NCBI GenBank assembly: GCA_964528155.1 | Contig: CAZGRL010000075.1 | Location: 1-17,313, forward strand | Source of the DNA: G001797105 sp964528155 | GTDB taxonomy: Bacteria > Chloroflexota > Anaerolineae > Anaerolineales > E44-bin32 | Length of the DNA: 17,313 nt | Reading direction: 5' to 3' | Part shown: one piece after another, positions 1 through 7,718 of the stretch | Numbering within the stretch: the first letter of the stretch is position 1 | Layout of the letters: every line of letters begins with the position of its first letter | Notes under the pieces: model-generated | Told to the model about the DNA's origin: nothing | Database searches by the model: none | The model's input: the letters and a program-made list of their open reading frames with translations, nothing else | Made by a program: the position numbers and the translations under genes

Positions 1-86
1 CCGTGTAGCCTTCCCGCCCTCCACCGGTCGGCCTTGCCCACCAACGCCAACGGCCCTGTTCGATCACACTCAGAGGGGAGGTAGTC

Positions 87-632
87 ATGCTGGACAGGGT
101 TTCCAGGCGGATGGATCGCTGGACAAGCGGCAGGCTTGTCCTGGCGCTCATCGTGGTGTTTGTGGCCTTCGAAGTCATCACCCTACCGATCCTTCAGTGC
201 TCCCCCGGAGGGGAGATCGTGTCGCTGGACGCCCGATTCTTCTACACACCGCAAGAGGCATTCTCTACGATCGGCGCGTACGCGGATGCAAGATCCTTCT
301 GGATCGGTGTCTACCTGACCTGGGACATCGTCAATCCCATCCTCTATACGCTGATATTCAGCCTCGCCATTTCCTGGCTATTTCAGCGCGGTTTAGGATC
401 CGAGAGCTGGATACGCAGATTGAATGTGTTGCCTATTGGTTCCGGGCTTTTCGACTTACTTGAGAACGCGTGCATCGTGACTCTGCTGGCGACATTCCCC
501 GCTCAACATGCATTCGTCGCCTGGGTGGCCTCATTGTGCACGATGGGTAAGGTCAGCATTTTGGGTTTGTCTACGCTGCTGATTCTGTTCGGCATCATCA
601 TGGCGGCGAAAAACAGGTTTAGGAAGCAGTGA
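87..632 (+). CDS. Four-helix integral membrane protein, unknown function
   Basis: I do not recognise a named family. The 181-residue product has a short basic N-terminus and about four hydrophobic segments, near residues 17-37, 72-97, 113-135 and 140-172, so it should sit in the cytoplasmic membrane. The start of the third segment carries a D-LLEN pattern (FDLLENACIV), acidic and amide residues inside a membrane helix that are probably functional. The ATG is well supported: GAGGGGAGG lies five bases upstream. The next gene is 167 bp away and also encodes a membrane protein, but nothing in the sequence ties their functions. Confident as a gene, uncertain as to function. Confidence 0.8.
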   Translation: MLDRVSRRMDRWTSGRLVLALIVVFVAFEVITLPILQCSPGGEIVSLDARFFYTPQEAFSTIGAYADARSFWIGVYLTWDIVNPILYTLIFSLAISWLFQRGLGSESWIRRLNVLPIGSGLFDLLENACIVTLLATFPAQHAFVAWVASLCTMGKVSILGLSTLLILFGIIMAAKNRFRKQ

Positions 633-774
633 GCCTGACCTCCGATGGGCCACGCGTGTCGAAACGAATCACCATACTCCGATGTCCGCATTGCGGCGAT
701 CCCGCCTGACTACATGCCCCGACTGGCAGGCTGACGACCGAACCAGAGAAGCGAAGGCAGACCCGGTCCACGCC

Positions 775-786
775 CGCTCATGAGCG
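775..786. promoter_or_regulatory. 12-bp perfect palindrome before the methyltransferase gene
   Basis: CGCTCATGAGCG reads identically on both strands and ends 13 bases before the ATG at 800, just upstream of the AGGA ribosome site. It could be a repressor operator or a chance palindrome. No second copy was seen. Confidence 0.25.
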
Positions 787-799
787 CAGGAATAGGATC

Positions 800-1300
800 A
801 TGAGAAACGCGAGAAGCAAGCTCTCCGCAGCGATTCTCACCATCGCTGCCGTGGGACAAATCATCCTGTCCTTTGTCCTCTATAACCAGAATGGAAACTC
901 CACGGTCACGAATGCCGGCTGGGCGATTCTGTGGTTGTCTGCAGTGTTTGGGTGGCTTCCGATCTTGACCATGCGCAAATGGGGTCAGGTGCCCAAGGGC
1001 AAGTCATATGTGCATACGACGAAGCTGGTGGACCGAGGCGTCTATGCCATTGTGCGCCATCCGCAGTATCTCGCCGGCATGCTCATGGGGATTGCGCTGA
1101 CTCTCATTGCTCAGCATTGGATCGTGGCGGTCTTGGGGGCTATCGTCCTGCTCACAACATATGCGGACACGTTCACGGAGGAGGTCGCTTGTCTCGAGAA
1201 GTTTGGGGAGGAGTACGAACGCTACAGAGAGAGGGTGCCCAGGGTCAACTTCGTGACGGGCATCGTACGCGCGTTGTTGAGCAGATCAAGTCCTGAGTGA
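800..1300 (+). CDS. ICMT/PEMT-family membrane methyltransferase
   Basis: This is a 166-residue integral membrane methyltransferase of the isoprenylcysteine carboxyl methyltransferase / phospholipid N-methyltransferase superfamily. Family members use S-adenosylmethionine to methylate lipid-linked or small hydrophobic substrates inside the membrane. Two or three hydrophobic segments (about residues 8-28, 36-53 and 92-118) surround the diagnostic motif GVYAIVRHPQYLAG (about 81-94). The usual C-terminal signature follows, with an acidic EE, then FGEEYERYRERVPR (about 135-148). Bacteria lack prenylated CAAX proteins as normal substrates, so the real substrate cannot be predicted. The ATG has AGGA eight bases upstream. 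A second paralogue lies at 6910. Family assignment is firm, substrate unknown. Confidence 0.88.
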   Translation: MRNARSKLSAAILTIAAVGQIILSFVLYNQNGNSTVTNAGWAILWLSAVFGWLPILTMRKWGQVPKGKSYVHTTKLVDRGVYAIVRHPQYLAGMLMGIALTLIAQHWIVAVLGAIVLLTTYADTFTEEVACLEKFGEEYERYRERVPRVNFVTGIVRALLSRSSPE

Positions 1301-1453
1301 AGATTGATCTTGCTGTGGCGTACTCGAGGCGTGGGCCCATCCAATGCCCTCGTAGGGATGGCTTGATCCGACCCGATCGAGCTCCTCGTCCCGAAGTCAT
1401 CCGGGAGGACGGGCTATGCTGTTTCCCGCTGGGGAACGATCGAACTGGATCTA

Positions 1454-1469
1454 GCCGACAAGCCTGTCG
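1454..1469. terminator. Possible terminator hairpin between convergent genes
   Basis: CCGACA-AGCC-TGTCGG forms a six-base-pair stem in the 206-bp gap between the convergent genes ending at 1300 (plus) and 1507 (minus). There is no clear T tract on either side, so a terminator role rests on location and symmetry only. The following bases (GCCGAGCGAAGG) loosely resemble those after the palindrome at the right end of the window. Confidence 0.3.
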
Positions 1470-1506
1470 GGCCAAGCCGAGCGAAGGGGGTGAAGACCTG
1501 CCTCCG

Positions 1507-2163
1507 CTACTTGTTCGCCAGCGAGCCCAGTGCCTGCATGACGGCATTGGCGACGACCGCGCCCGACTGGGCGCGATAGGGAGTGTTGCCTCCCTGGGTT
1601 GCCGTCGTGAGCGCGCCCAAGAGCGCGTTGGCATCACTGGCGCCGGCTTGCTTGGCACCCAGGAAGGACAGACCGGCGTTCAGCAGGTCGCCGACGTCGA
1701 GCCCGGGCGATGGATCGGCCTGGGCCGGAGCCGGTGTACCCGCCGCTCCAGTCAGGCTGGAGAGCAACGAGCCCAGCAGGTCGCCTTCGCCTGAGGGCGC
1801 TTCCGTCGCCGGGGGCGCAGGCTGTTCCCCGCCGAGCAGCGTCTGGACCAACTGCATCGCATTCTCAGTCGTGACGGCCTGGCCGGCGAACTGTTGAGCC
1901 GCCCGCGAGAGGCCTCCTGCATAGTACTGCGCCGACCCGCTCTGGCGCTGCCGCAGCAGCTCACTGGCATAGGCCAGCTGATCCGCCGGCGAGGCCCCTT
2001 TCTTCGCTTTCATGGCCTCCGCCACGGTATCAAATACCTGCACCATGTTATCGCCGTGGTCATGGTTGTAGGTGTCGGCCTGGTTGAGGGCCTCCTTATT
2101 GTTCGATAGCGCTTCCGTGACAGACTGGAACAGGTTGAGCAGGTTCACTTGCTGTGCAGCCAT
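1507..2163 (-). CDS. Protein with degenerate DhaL (DAK2)-like N-terminal domain
   Basis: This soluble 218-residue protein has an N-terminal part reminiscent of DhaL/DAK2, the ADP-binding domain of dihydroxyacetone kinases. It has helical sequence ending in LNQAD (26-30), then DHGDNM (35-40) where DhaL has its Mg-ADP motif GDGDHGxNM, and later SGSAQYYAGGLSRAAQ (75-90) where DhaL has a Gly/Ser loop. The metal motif is shortened, with fewer aspartates, so kinase activity is doubtful. Residues 111-155 are a low-complexity linker rich in Pro, Ala and Gly. The C-terminal 60 residues (DANALLGAL, then YRAQSGAVV) look like a second small helical module. No DhaK or PTS partner is nearby. The ribosome site (GAGAAGTG) is weak. 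Real gene; the DhaL relationship is moderate. Confidence 0.72.
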   Translation of the reverse strand: MAAQQVNLLNLFQSVTEALSNNKEALNQADTYNHDHGDNMVQVFDTVAEAMKAKKGASPADQLAYASELLRQRQSGSAQYYAGGLSRAAQQFAGQAVTTENAMQLVQTLLGGEQPAPPATEAPSGEGDLLGSLLSSLTGAAGTPAPAQADPSPGLDVGDLLNAGLSFLGAKQAGASDANALLGALTTATQGGNTPYRAQSGAVVANAVMQALGSLANK

Positions 2164-2675
2164 TGTTCACTTCTCTTTCAATGGATGGTCGATGCGCATG
2201 GCATGAGGTCTTCAATGAGGTGAATCGATCGGTACGTCCATGGTATCACAGGCAGGATGCGCGTGAACCTCATGTGACGGCCGGGCTCCAGATCATGCCG
2301 ATGGATCTACCTGTTGCGCACGCTGGGCGGCGCCGGTCAGGCTGAGCGCCGGAAAGACCACGCGCATGAGCGTCTGGCCGCTCCGAGAAGCGGGGAACTC
2401 TTGAGCACTGAGCTGGATCTGCTCAGAATATCTTCTCGGAGGCGTCCTGATATGCTACTATCAAGCGGAGGTGGGGCGCACCGCGAAGAAACACGCTGGC
2501 CCGCCGAAGGGTGGGTGCGAGGCGAGCCAAGCGCGGGCCGATGGCCGCTGCAGAATCCCGGTGGATGGCAAGACAAGTCAGCCTGGAGGGATGTGTCACT
2601 CCATCCGACACAGCCCCTACGAACTCCAGAATCCCCACCCGTCAGAACACACACCGTCACAAGAAAGGAGCCACC
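2164..2675. other. 512-bp divergent intergenic region
   Basis: This gap separates the minus-strand DhaL-like gene from the plus-strand DUF3597 gene, so it should hold both promoters. Open frames inside it give compositionally odd proteins with no recognisable domain and overlap in both directions; I regard them as non-coding. One candidate extended -10, TG-C-TACTAT, lies at 2453-2461 and would give the DUF3597 mRNA a leader of about 200 bases. No good -35 accompanies it. Confidence 0.4.
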
Positions 2676-3128
2676 ATGAGTCTACTAGGGAACATCTTCA
2701 AGAAGCTCGGATTCGGCCCTGATGTCGCAAAGGCCGCCACGGCTCCCGAGGCCAAGGCAGGACCGAAGGCTGCATCTGCTCCGAAGCCTGCGCAGGCCGC
2801 TCCGGGGCCGTATCCGCCGGCAAGCAAGCCCGCGCCGCCGGCTGCCAAAGCACCTTCCGCCATTCCGGTTGTCGATGTTGTTGCCAAGCTAGAGGGCCTC
2901 GCCGCCAAGAACCCTCAGAAGCTCAACTGGAAGACGTCGATTGTGGACCTCTTGAAACTGCTGGATATTGACAGCAGTCTGGAGGCTCGCAAAGAGCTGG
3001 CGACCGAACTGCATGCCCCGGCCGGCATCATGGGTGATTCAGCGGCCATGAACACCTGGTTGCACAAAGTCGTGCTGCGGAAACTCGCCGAGAACGGAGG
3101 AAATGTTCCGAAGGAACTCCTGGACTAA
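2676..3128 (+). CDS. DUF3597 family protein
   Basis: This 150-residue cytoplasmic protein belongs to the DUF3597 family, whose role is not established. The N-terminus MSLLGNIFKKLGFG is the usual short amphipathic start. Residues 20-65 are a flexible Ala/Pro/Lys-rich linker. The conserved domain spans about 66-150, with VDVVAKLEGLAAKN, then LNWKTSIVDLLKLLDIDSS (83-101), RKELATEL (105-112), MNTWLHKVVL (125-134) and the terminal NGGNVP. The start is decided by a strong AAGAAAGGAG five bases before the ATG at 2676. The frame stays open upstream to 2511, but that extension has no ribosome site and reads as non-coding. Length and motifs match the family. Confidence 0.92.
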   Translation: MSLLGNIFKKLGFGPDVAKAATAPEAKAGPKAASAPKPAQAAPGPYPPASKPAPPAAKAPSAIPVVDVVAKLEGLAAKNPQKLNWKTSIVDLLKLLDIDSSLEARKELATELHAPAGIMGDSAAMNTWLHKVVLRKLAENGGNVPKELLD

Positions 3129-3548
3129 CACGGAGCGGCATGGCCCGCAGGTGAGCGGCGTGGCGACGTGCCCGCGCCCGCAAGGCGCGTGGCTACAGCG
3201 GAATCCTCCTGTCGGAACGAGGTCAGGCGCTGGCGAAGTGTGCCTCACAGTTCGCCGCGCACCTCCCTGGTCCCACGCGAGGAATCACCGATGATGCACA
3301 TGCTGAGCCGCCTGCCTGTCCGGGCGTGCTTACCGGGGCCCCATATGCGGAGCAGATGGGGCCTGTGCTCTCCTGCAAGTGCTCGATAGTGTGCCCTGGG
3401 GGCCGATATAGAAGACAAGAGACACGCTCCGGCCCGCTTGGAGCGCAGTCCGGCAGCGAATGGGCGGGAAGCGTCAGGCCCTTGGGCACCGCGCATTCGT
3501 CCGGGCTTCGCTCGATCGGGAGGATTAGAAGCCTGAAAGGAGTCGATC
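3129..3548. other. 420-bp intergenic region, no gene seen
   Basis: Open frames here give low-quality, arginine- or cysteine-rich translations without domains. Apart from a GC-rich hairpin at 3170-3193 and the ribosome site of the next gene, I see nothing identifiable. Confidence 0.45.
3170..3193 (+). terminator. GC-rich hairpin after the DUF3597 gene
   Basis: GCCCGCGCC, loop CGCAA, then GGCGCGTGGC form nine pairs with one bulged T, 41 bases after the stop codon. There is no T tract, so it may act as an mRNA-stabilising stem or weak terminator. Confidence 0.3.
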
Positions 3549-3881
3549 ATGCCGGCCGCTTACATCCTTCGTAAGGCCACCGATGGTCAGTTCTACTTCA
3601 ACCTGACCGCGGAGAACAACCAGAAGATCCTCGCCAGTGAGACGTACAAACAGAAGTCAAATGCCCAGAACGGGATCGAATCGGTGAGGGCCAACTCGCC
3701 CCTTGACGATCGATATCAGCGCAAGACCGCCGCCGACGGGAAGCCGTACTTCGTCCTCGTAGCCGCCAACAACCAGACCATCGGGCGGAGCGAAACGTAT
3801 TCCTCAGCGCAGGCGATGGAGAACGGCATCGCTTCCGTGAAACGCAACGGTCCCGGGGCGCCGATCAAAGACGAGACCTAA
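3549..3881 (+). CDS. yegP: YegP-family protein, two tandem DUF1508 domains
   Basis: The 110 residues are two copies of the DUF1508 fold, the same length and layout as E. coli YegP. Repeat 1 (about 5-51) has DGQFYFNLTAENNQKILASETY and NGIESVRANSP. Repeat 2 (about 56-102) has DGKPYFVLVAANNQTIGRSETY and NGIASVKRNGP. Each repeat carries the family hallmarks: an aromatic F.F/L strand, an N-Q pair, S-ETY and NGI-SV. The biochemical role of YegP proteins is not known to me; they are small and cytoplasmic. The start has GAAAGGAG with suitable spacing. It stands alone, 420 bp after the DUF3597 gene and 365 bp before the next, so it is probably its own transcript. Identification is firm. Confidence 0.93.
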   Translation: MPAAYILRKATDGQFYFNLTAENNQKILASETYKQKSNAQNGIESVRANSPLDDRYQRKTAADGKPYFVLVAANNQTIGRSETYSSAQAMENGIASVKRNGPGAPIKDET

Positions 3882-4246
3882 GGCGCGGGTCTAGCTCGTC
3901 TCGCGGGCCCCCGACCTTGAGCTTCCGCGAATCGCCGCTTGCAGCCTGGCGCCGTCCTCGGGACTGACGGATCCGAACAGCCAACGCCCCGGAGGACCGG
4001 GGCGCTATATGCGCGTTTGTGAGACGGATCCCGGCGGTCGATCTCTCATGGGTTGCTCTTTCAGCCGTGGGAGCGTTGGCCCATTGCCGGTCGGCGGCCG
4101 AAAACGCATCATACGACTACAACCTGCCTGAGATCGACGGCCTGAGTGCATCTCCCCAAGAATGGAGACGCCGGTGACCGGGAAGCGCGCTCTATGTAGA
4201 CGCGCCCGCATGCAAGATGTCCCACGATTGAGTCTGGAGAGTATGG
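3882..4246. other. 365-bp intergenic region with one terminator-like hairpin
   Basis: No credible coding sequence is visible on either strand. The one clear structure is the hairpin at 3985-4004. The 3' end carries the GGAGAG ribosome site of the following gene. Confidence 0.45.
3985..4004 (+). terminator. Hairpin downstream of yegP
   Basis: CGCCCCGG, loop AGGA, CCGGGGCG is a perfect eight-base-pair stem about 100 bases after the yegP stop. A short GCGC-TATAT-GCGC repeat and GTTTGTG follow, a weak U-containing tail. Plausible intrinsic terminator. Confidence 0.45.
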
Positions 4247-5017
4247 ATGGCTGAACAACGACGCTTCCCGTGGCTGCCCGTCATCCTTGGCGTCGGATGC
4301 GTGGGCCTGATCTGTATCGGAGTCTTGGTGATCGGGGGAGGGGCAACACTCTTTCTCACCCAACGAGCGGCTTCTCCCGTTGACAGCGTTTCGCCTGGAT
4401 CGGGACTGACGGGGGATCAACGCCTGGACGAATATTCGCTCTTCGACGACTTTTCGTCGGAGGCGCTGGGCTGGCCCATCTACGACGACGGCACGACCCT
4501 TCTGGCATACGAGAATGGGGCGTACGCCTTCCAGATCACCGAGCCGGAGTACTACGACTGGGCCTTTTTTCCGGCTGACTTCATCCCCTATGAAATCCGA
4601 TTCGATGTACAGGCAACCCTGGAGGCGCCGGACGGGACCGCTGGCGTTTTCTGCCACCTCCAGGATGAAGACAACTACTACTACGCCGAGTTTGATCTGG
4701 CTGAGAGCTACTACTTGATCGGGCAGATCATCGACGGAGATGACATCCACTTGACCTCAGGAGGCGCGGGAGGCCAGGGTTGGGTGAGGACCCGGGCGCT
4801 CAATCCGCCGGACGCGGTCAATCACATCGGCGTCAGTTGCTACCTTGAAGAAATCACGCTTTTCATCAACGAGCAGCAGGTCGACCAGGTCCGCGTGCAG
4901 CAACCTTTCGACCGACCCGGCGAGGCGGCTTTCTTCGTCTATGCCTATGACACAGGGGGGGTGAACGGCAACAAGGTGTTCTTTGATAATGTAGAGGCCT
5001 GGCAACCGGTACAATGA
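4247..5017 (+). CDS. Membrane-anchored concanavalin/LamG-like protein
   Basis: This 256-residue protein is anchored by one N-terminal helix (about residues 9-37, VILGVGCVGLICIGVLVIGG) with the rest predicted outside the membrane. After a Ser/Pro-rich spacer, residues 66-256 form a beta-rich concanavalin-like or LamG-like module. It begins DDFSSEALGWP, contains GVFCHLQDEDNYYYAEF where related modules have G-xCR-xDNFYxF, then HIGVSCYLEEITLFINEQ, and ends FFVYAYDTGG...VFFDNVEAW. Such modules in other proteins bind carbohydrate or mediate adhesion; here no catalytic domain is attached. GGAGAG sits five bases before the ATG chosen. The small membrane gene at 5025 starts seven bases after its stop, so the two are probably co-translated. 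This architecture is the main hint for Chloroflexota. Confidence 0.82.
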   Translation: MAEQRRFPWLPVILGVGCVGLICIGVLVIGGGATLFLTQRAASPVDSVSPGSGLTGDQRLDEYSLFDDFSSEALGWPIYDDGTTLLAYENGAYAFQITEPEYYDWAFFPADFIPYEIRFDVQATLEAPDGTAGVFCHLQDEDNYYYAEFDLAESYYLIGQIIDGDDIHLTSGGAGGQGWVRTRALNPPDAVNHIGVSCYLEEITLFINEQQVDQVRVQQPFDRPGEAAFFVYAYDTGGVNGNKVFFDNVEAWQPVQ

Positions 5018-5024
5018 AGGGCAG

Positions 5025-5507
5025 GTGGCGGCGTTTGAGTCAAGATCCCAATCCGGCAACCTACCCATGAAGTCACAACTGGACCTCCTCGGCGCGATCG
5101 CCGCGCACATCATCTTCATCTCAAGCATCGTCACATTTCTTTCTCGCATGTTTCTTGGCGTCAAGCCCGGTCATTGGATCGGCATCCCCATCCTGCTCAT
5201 GGCCTTTCCGCTCATCTACCTCTTGATCAAAGCTCCGGTATTCAAGCGACCAGGACTGTACTATGTTCAGATCGGGGCGATGCTCGCCTGGTTAGTCGCG
5301 CTCTTGCTGCTGGATTACGTGCTTGCGTACGACTTCCGACACACGCAATGGATGGTCATCGCTTACGTCATGCTGTACTTCGCCGGGATCGGTGGCATGA
5401 TCGGAATCTCGGCCGCGGCGGGAAGGGGCTGGGCGATCTCGGCGACAGTGCTGTTTGTGATCGCGGGCATCCTGGCCTTCGTCCAGCGGGCGGTCACAGG
5501 CTTTTAG
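5025..5507 (+). CDS. Small multi-pass membrane protein, unknown function
   Basis: This protein of up to 160 residues has four or five hydrophobic segments (about residues 19-43, 50-68, 80-98, 108-128 and 134-155) and no recognisable catalytic motif. Two starts are possible. The GTG at 5025 has GAAGG five bases upstream and lies seven bases after the preceding stop, fitting coupled translation. The ATG at 5067 gives MKSQLDLLGAIAAHIIF, a more typical start for a membrane protein, but has no clear ribosome site. I keep the upstream start with reservation. Co-transcription with the lectin-like gene suggests a shared envelope role, which is an inference from spacing only. Confidence 0.75.
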   Translation: MAAFESRSQSGNLPMKSQLDLLGAIAAHIIFISSIVTFLSRMFLGVKPGHWIGIPILLMAFPLIYLLIKAPVFKRPGLYYVQIGAMLAWLVALLLLDYVLAYDFRHTQWMVIAYVMLYFAGIGGMIGISAAAGRGWAISATVLFVIAGILAFVQRAVTGF

Positions 5508-5761
5508 CTCCCCCGGCGTCATGATCAACTCCTTCGTGCTCCACGTGTTCTTTCCTCGAAGACCGACAGCGGACAGGTACAGACACCTGATGCGCTCGCT
5601 GGCCGCTGTCATTCCTGAGTGAGCCGGGCCGTGTCGGCCGAGGTTCTCTCGGTCGAGAGTCGAACGACATGGCCGAGGCATGAGGAGGCGCCGAGAGAAT
5701 TGCCGGACAGCCGCTCGACGGAGGCTCGGGCCGCCATAGTGGGCGGAAGGAGTGCACGTGC

Positions 5762-6448
5762 ATGAACGGTACTGAGGCCGTTAGGAGAACCGGGTGGTTC
5801 GGGCTGGTCGGCGCGATCCTGCTCTTGTTCGAGATTCCGCTATGGATTATTCCCGGCTCACCGCCGCTGATCAGCGACGCCGTCGGTCACAGCCAGTTCC
5901 TGGCCGACCATCGAGTCACCGCCCTGACACGCATCCTGATCGACATGGGCATGTACGCGTGCCTGATGGTCTTCTTCGCCGGTTTGCGCCACCTGATTGT
6001 TAGGACTCGAGCCGAGTACGAGTGGGCCGGGACTCTCGTGTTCGTGGCTGGCGCCGTCTGGTGGGCGGTCCCGCTGGTCGCGGACGGCCTGGAGGGGGCC
6101 GCCGTCCTGGATACCGTCGGCGGGATGGCCGATCCGACGGCCGTACGGGCGCTGGTCGAGGGCACGCTCCTCATCTACAACGGCTCGATCGCCTTCGCCG
6201 TCACCGGGCTATTCATGGCCTCGGCCGGCTACGCCATTCTGGGGTCGGGAGCGATGCCCCGGTGGACCGGCTGGTTCGCCTGGGGCAGCGCCGCACTGTG
6301 CCTTGTCGCCATACCGTCGATGTACGCGACGGTCGTCGATCACAACGGCTTCTACAACGCCGCCGGATGGGGTCCGGCGATTGTGGCCAACCTCCCCCCA
6401 CTGATCTGGTTCGTCGTCGCCAGCGTCTCGATGATCCGCAAGCGCTAG
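5762..6448 (+). CDS. Six-helix membrane protein, possibly DUF4386-like
   Basis: This 228-residue integral membrane protein has about six hydrophobic segments (near 12-31, 55-75, 90-107, 139-160, 169-190 and 203-223). Overall layout and length resemble the DUF4386 family, to which the gene at 10131 is a closer match. I see no metal or catalytic signature. The loop between segments 3 and 4 (DGLEGAAVLDTVGGMADPTAVRAL in part) is probably extracytoplasmic. The ATG at 5762 has GGAAGGAG upstream. It is preceded by 254 bp containing only a short CTCTCG-GT-CGAGAG stem (5646-5659) and no gene. Function unknown. Confidence 0.78.
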   Translation: MNGTEAVRRTGWFGLVGAILLLFEIPLWIIPGSPPLISDAVGHSQFLADHRVTALTRILIDMGMYACLMVFFAGLRHLIVRTRAEYEWAGTLVFVAGAVWWAVPLVADGLEGAAVLDTVGGMADPTAVRALVEGTLLIYNGSIAFAVTGLFMASAGYAILGSGAMPRWTGWFAWGSAALCLVAIPSMYATVVDHNGFYNAAGWGPAIVANLPPLIWFVVASVSMIRKR

Positions 6449-6909
6449 GCGATATCTCCACGGCGGACCGGGGCGTCTCTTGACGGCAATCACGTGGAAG
6501 CGCTTGTTGGTGAGGCCGATCGATCAGCGCCAGCGGATCGCCTCAATCCTGGATCGAGCGACCTCCACGCGCCTGACAGCCAGAGAGGACCGAAGATCAA
6601 GAGTCGTGACGCCTCGCGTCCGCAGGATCTGACCGACGATGTGACTGGTTTGGAATTATCTTCCGACTCTCTGTTGGGAAGGGCAGCGCAAATCACATCG
6701 TGTTCTCTGGAGAAGCAAGGGAATCCCGGAGGACAACTTGCGACCGTACGCGACCGCGCGGCGCAAGCTTGTGATGGCGGAGTGGTTCAGGTATGCGCGG
6801 CGCGGAAAACTGTGGCCTGGAAACGGAACCGGATCGGGATCGATCTGTGATGCAGAGCCCCTGGCTTGATTTCTAGCCAGGGATTCGAGAGGAAGCTGGA
6901 AATCCTGGT
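6449..6909. other. 461-bp intergenic region, possible decayed coding sequence
   Basis: No intact gene is visible. Around 6650-6840 two overlapping plus-strand frames each read like ordinary protein for a stretch. One gives GKGSANHIVFSGEA; the other, shifted, gives LRPYATARRKLVMAEWFRYA. This is what a frameshifted relic would look like, but I do not recognise a family. A perfect stem, CCCTGGCT with AGCCAGGG around an eight-base loop (6859-6882), lies 27 bases before the next start. Confidence 0.35.
6859..6882 (+). promoter_or_regulatory. Leader hairpin before second methyltransferase gene
   Basis: An eight-base-pair perfect stem with loop TGATTTCT sits directly upstream of the ribosome-binding region of the gene at 6910. 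No T tract follows, so a leader structure is likelier than a terminator. No function can be assigned. Confidence 0.3.
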
Positions 6910-7533
6910 GTGAAGACCATTCGTGTCCTGGCTGCCAACATCGGCCTTAGCGCGTTGATGATCATCGCCGCGGCGTTGGTCCTGACCTCCGATCGCTTGT
7001 GGCCGTTTCGACTCCCCGGGTTCCTCGTGCCCGCCTTCTGGCCTCTCCTTGCCGTTGGAACACTGTTGATCACCAGCGCCGTCGCAACGTTCGCACGCGT
7101 CGCGCACGCCACCGGTGCGGTCGGGGATGCGCCAACGCACCTCGTCACCAGTGGTCCCTTTCGCTACTCCCGAAACCCGATCTATGTCGGGGTAGCGCTC
7201 TTGCTTTTCGGGATCGCTTTCTTCCACCGCTCACCGTCGTTCCTGCTGCTGGCGGTGCTTTTCGGCGCCGGGATCGACGCCTACGTTCGACGGGTGGAGG
7301 AGCCGCGTCTCGAACAGCGGTTTGGCGAAGAATACGCCGTGTGCAAGAGAGATGTTCCGCGGTGGATACCAAGGTGGCCGGGGGGGGAGGCGGTGTCTGA
7401 ACGCGGACGCGCGAGGCCCTTCAAATGTCTGGCATGTGCCCGGCGTGGGCCCTTGAATGATAGGCTGAGGCCAGTACCGGGCGGCCGCCGGAAGAGTGTA
7501 CGGCCCATCCGTCAGGTGTGGAACGCCAGGTAG
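6910..7533 (+). CDS. ICMT/PEMT-family methyltransferase, C-terminus probably frameshifted
   Basis: This is a second SAM-dependent membrane methyltransferase of the isoprenylcysteine carboxyl methyltransferase / phospholipid methyltransferase superfamily. Hydrophobic segments lie near residues 9-27, 38-62 and 97-120. The signature is complete: HLVTSGPFRYSRNPIYVGVAL (about 77-97) and EEPRLEQRFGEEYAVCKRDVPRWIPRW (about 130-156 in part), with Cys where a Tyr is common in EEYxxY. The domain ends at residue 156; the remaining 51 residues are Arg-rich, unlike the family, and begin at a run of eight G (7380-7387). One extra G would stop the protein at 7400 after PGGGGGV, giving a normal 163 residues. 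The GTG start is a fair choice, with GGA nine bases upstream. Confidence 0.82.
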   Translation: MKTIRVLAANIGLSALMIIAAALVLTSDRLWPFRLPGFLVPAFWPLLAVGTLLITSAVATFARVAHATGAVGDAPTHLVTSGPFRYSRNPIYVGVALLLFGIAFFHRSPSFLLLAVLFGAGIDAYVRRVEEPRLEQRFGEEYAVCKRDVPRWIPRWPGGEAVSERGRARPFKCLACARRGPLNDRLRPVPGGRRKSVRPIRQVWNAR

Positions 7534-7718
7534 ACTCCGAAGCCGAGCGCCAGCACCGCCAGGGTTGTCGCCATGGCTCGCTTCTTCACCAACGGTGTGA
7601 TCCTCGCTCCCAGGTATGCGCCGACCACGGAGCCCGCCCCAAGGATGAGCAACATGTGGAAGTTGATATCGCCCTGGCCCCGTCTGACCACCGAATCCGG
7701 GCGGAATGTAACTTCCCC
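7512..7718 (-). pseudogene. C-terminal remnant of a TauE/SafE family transporter
   Basis: Read on the minus strand, this stretch is open for 68 codons down to a TGA at 7514-7512. The translation contains GQGDINFHMLLILGAGS, then VVGAYLGARITPLVKKRAM, then two-helix sequence ending GFGVYLAFHT. That is the closing part of a TauE/SafE (sulfite exporter-like) membrane protein: a polar loop, the conserved G-x-x-x-GAYLGAR motif entering a helix, and the final helix. An in-frame stop at 7721-7719 and lack of homology beyond it show the rest of the gene is missing. The plus-strand lipoprotein gene begins where its body would have been, so an ancient deletion or rearrangement is likely. Too short to be functional alone. 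Confidence 0.68.

Noticed and set aside
2337..2660. 107-codon minus-strand open frame in the divergent gap
   Set aside because: Ser/Arg/Cys-rich without motifs, overlaps open frames on the other strand and lies in the expected promoter region.
6494..6850. 118-codon plus-strand open frame
   Set aside because: Composition shifts along its length, no domain or ribosome site, and other frames read more like protein in its right half.
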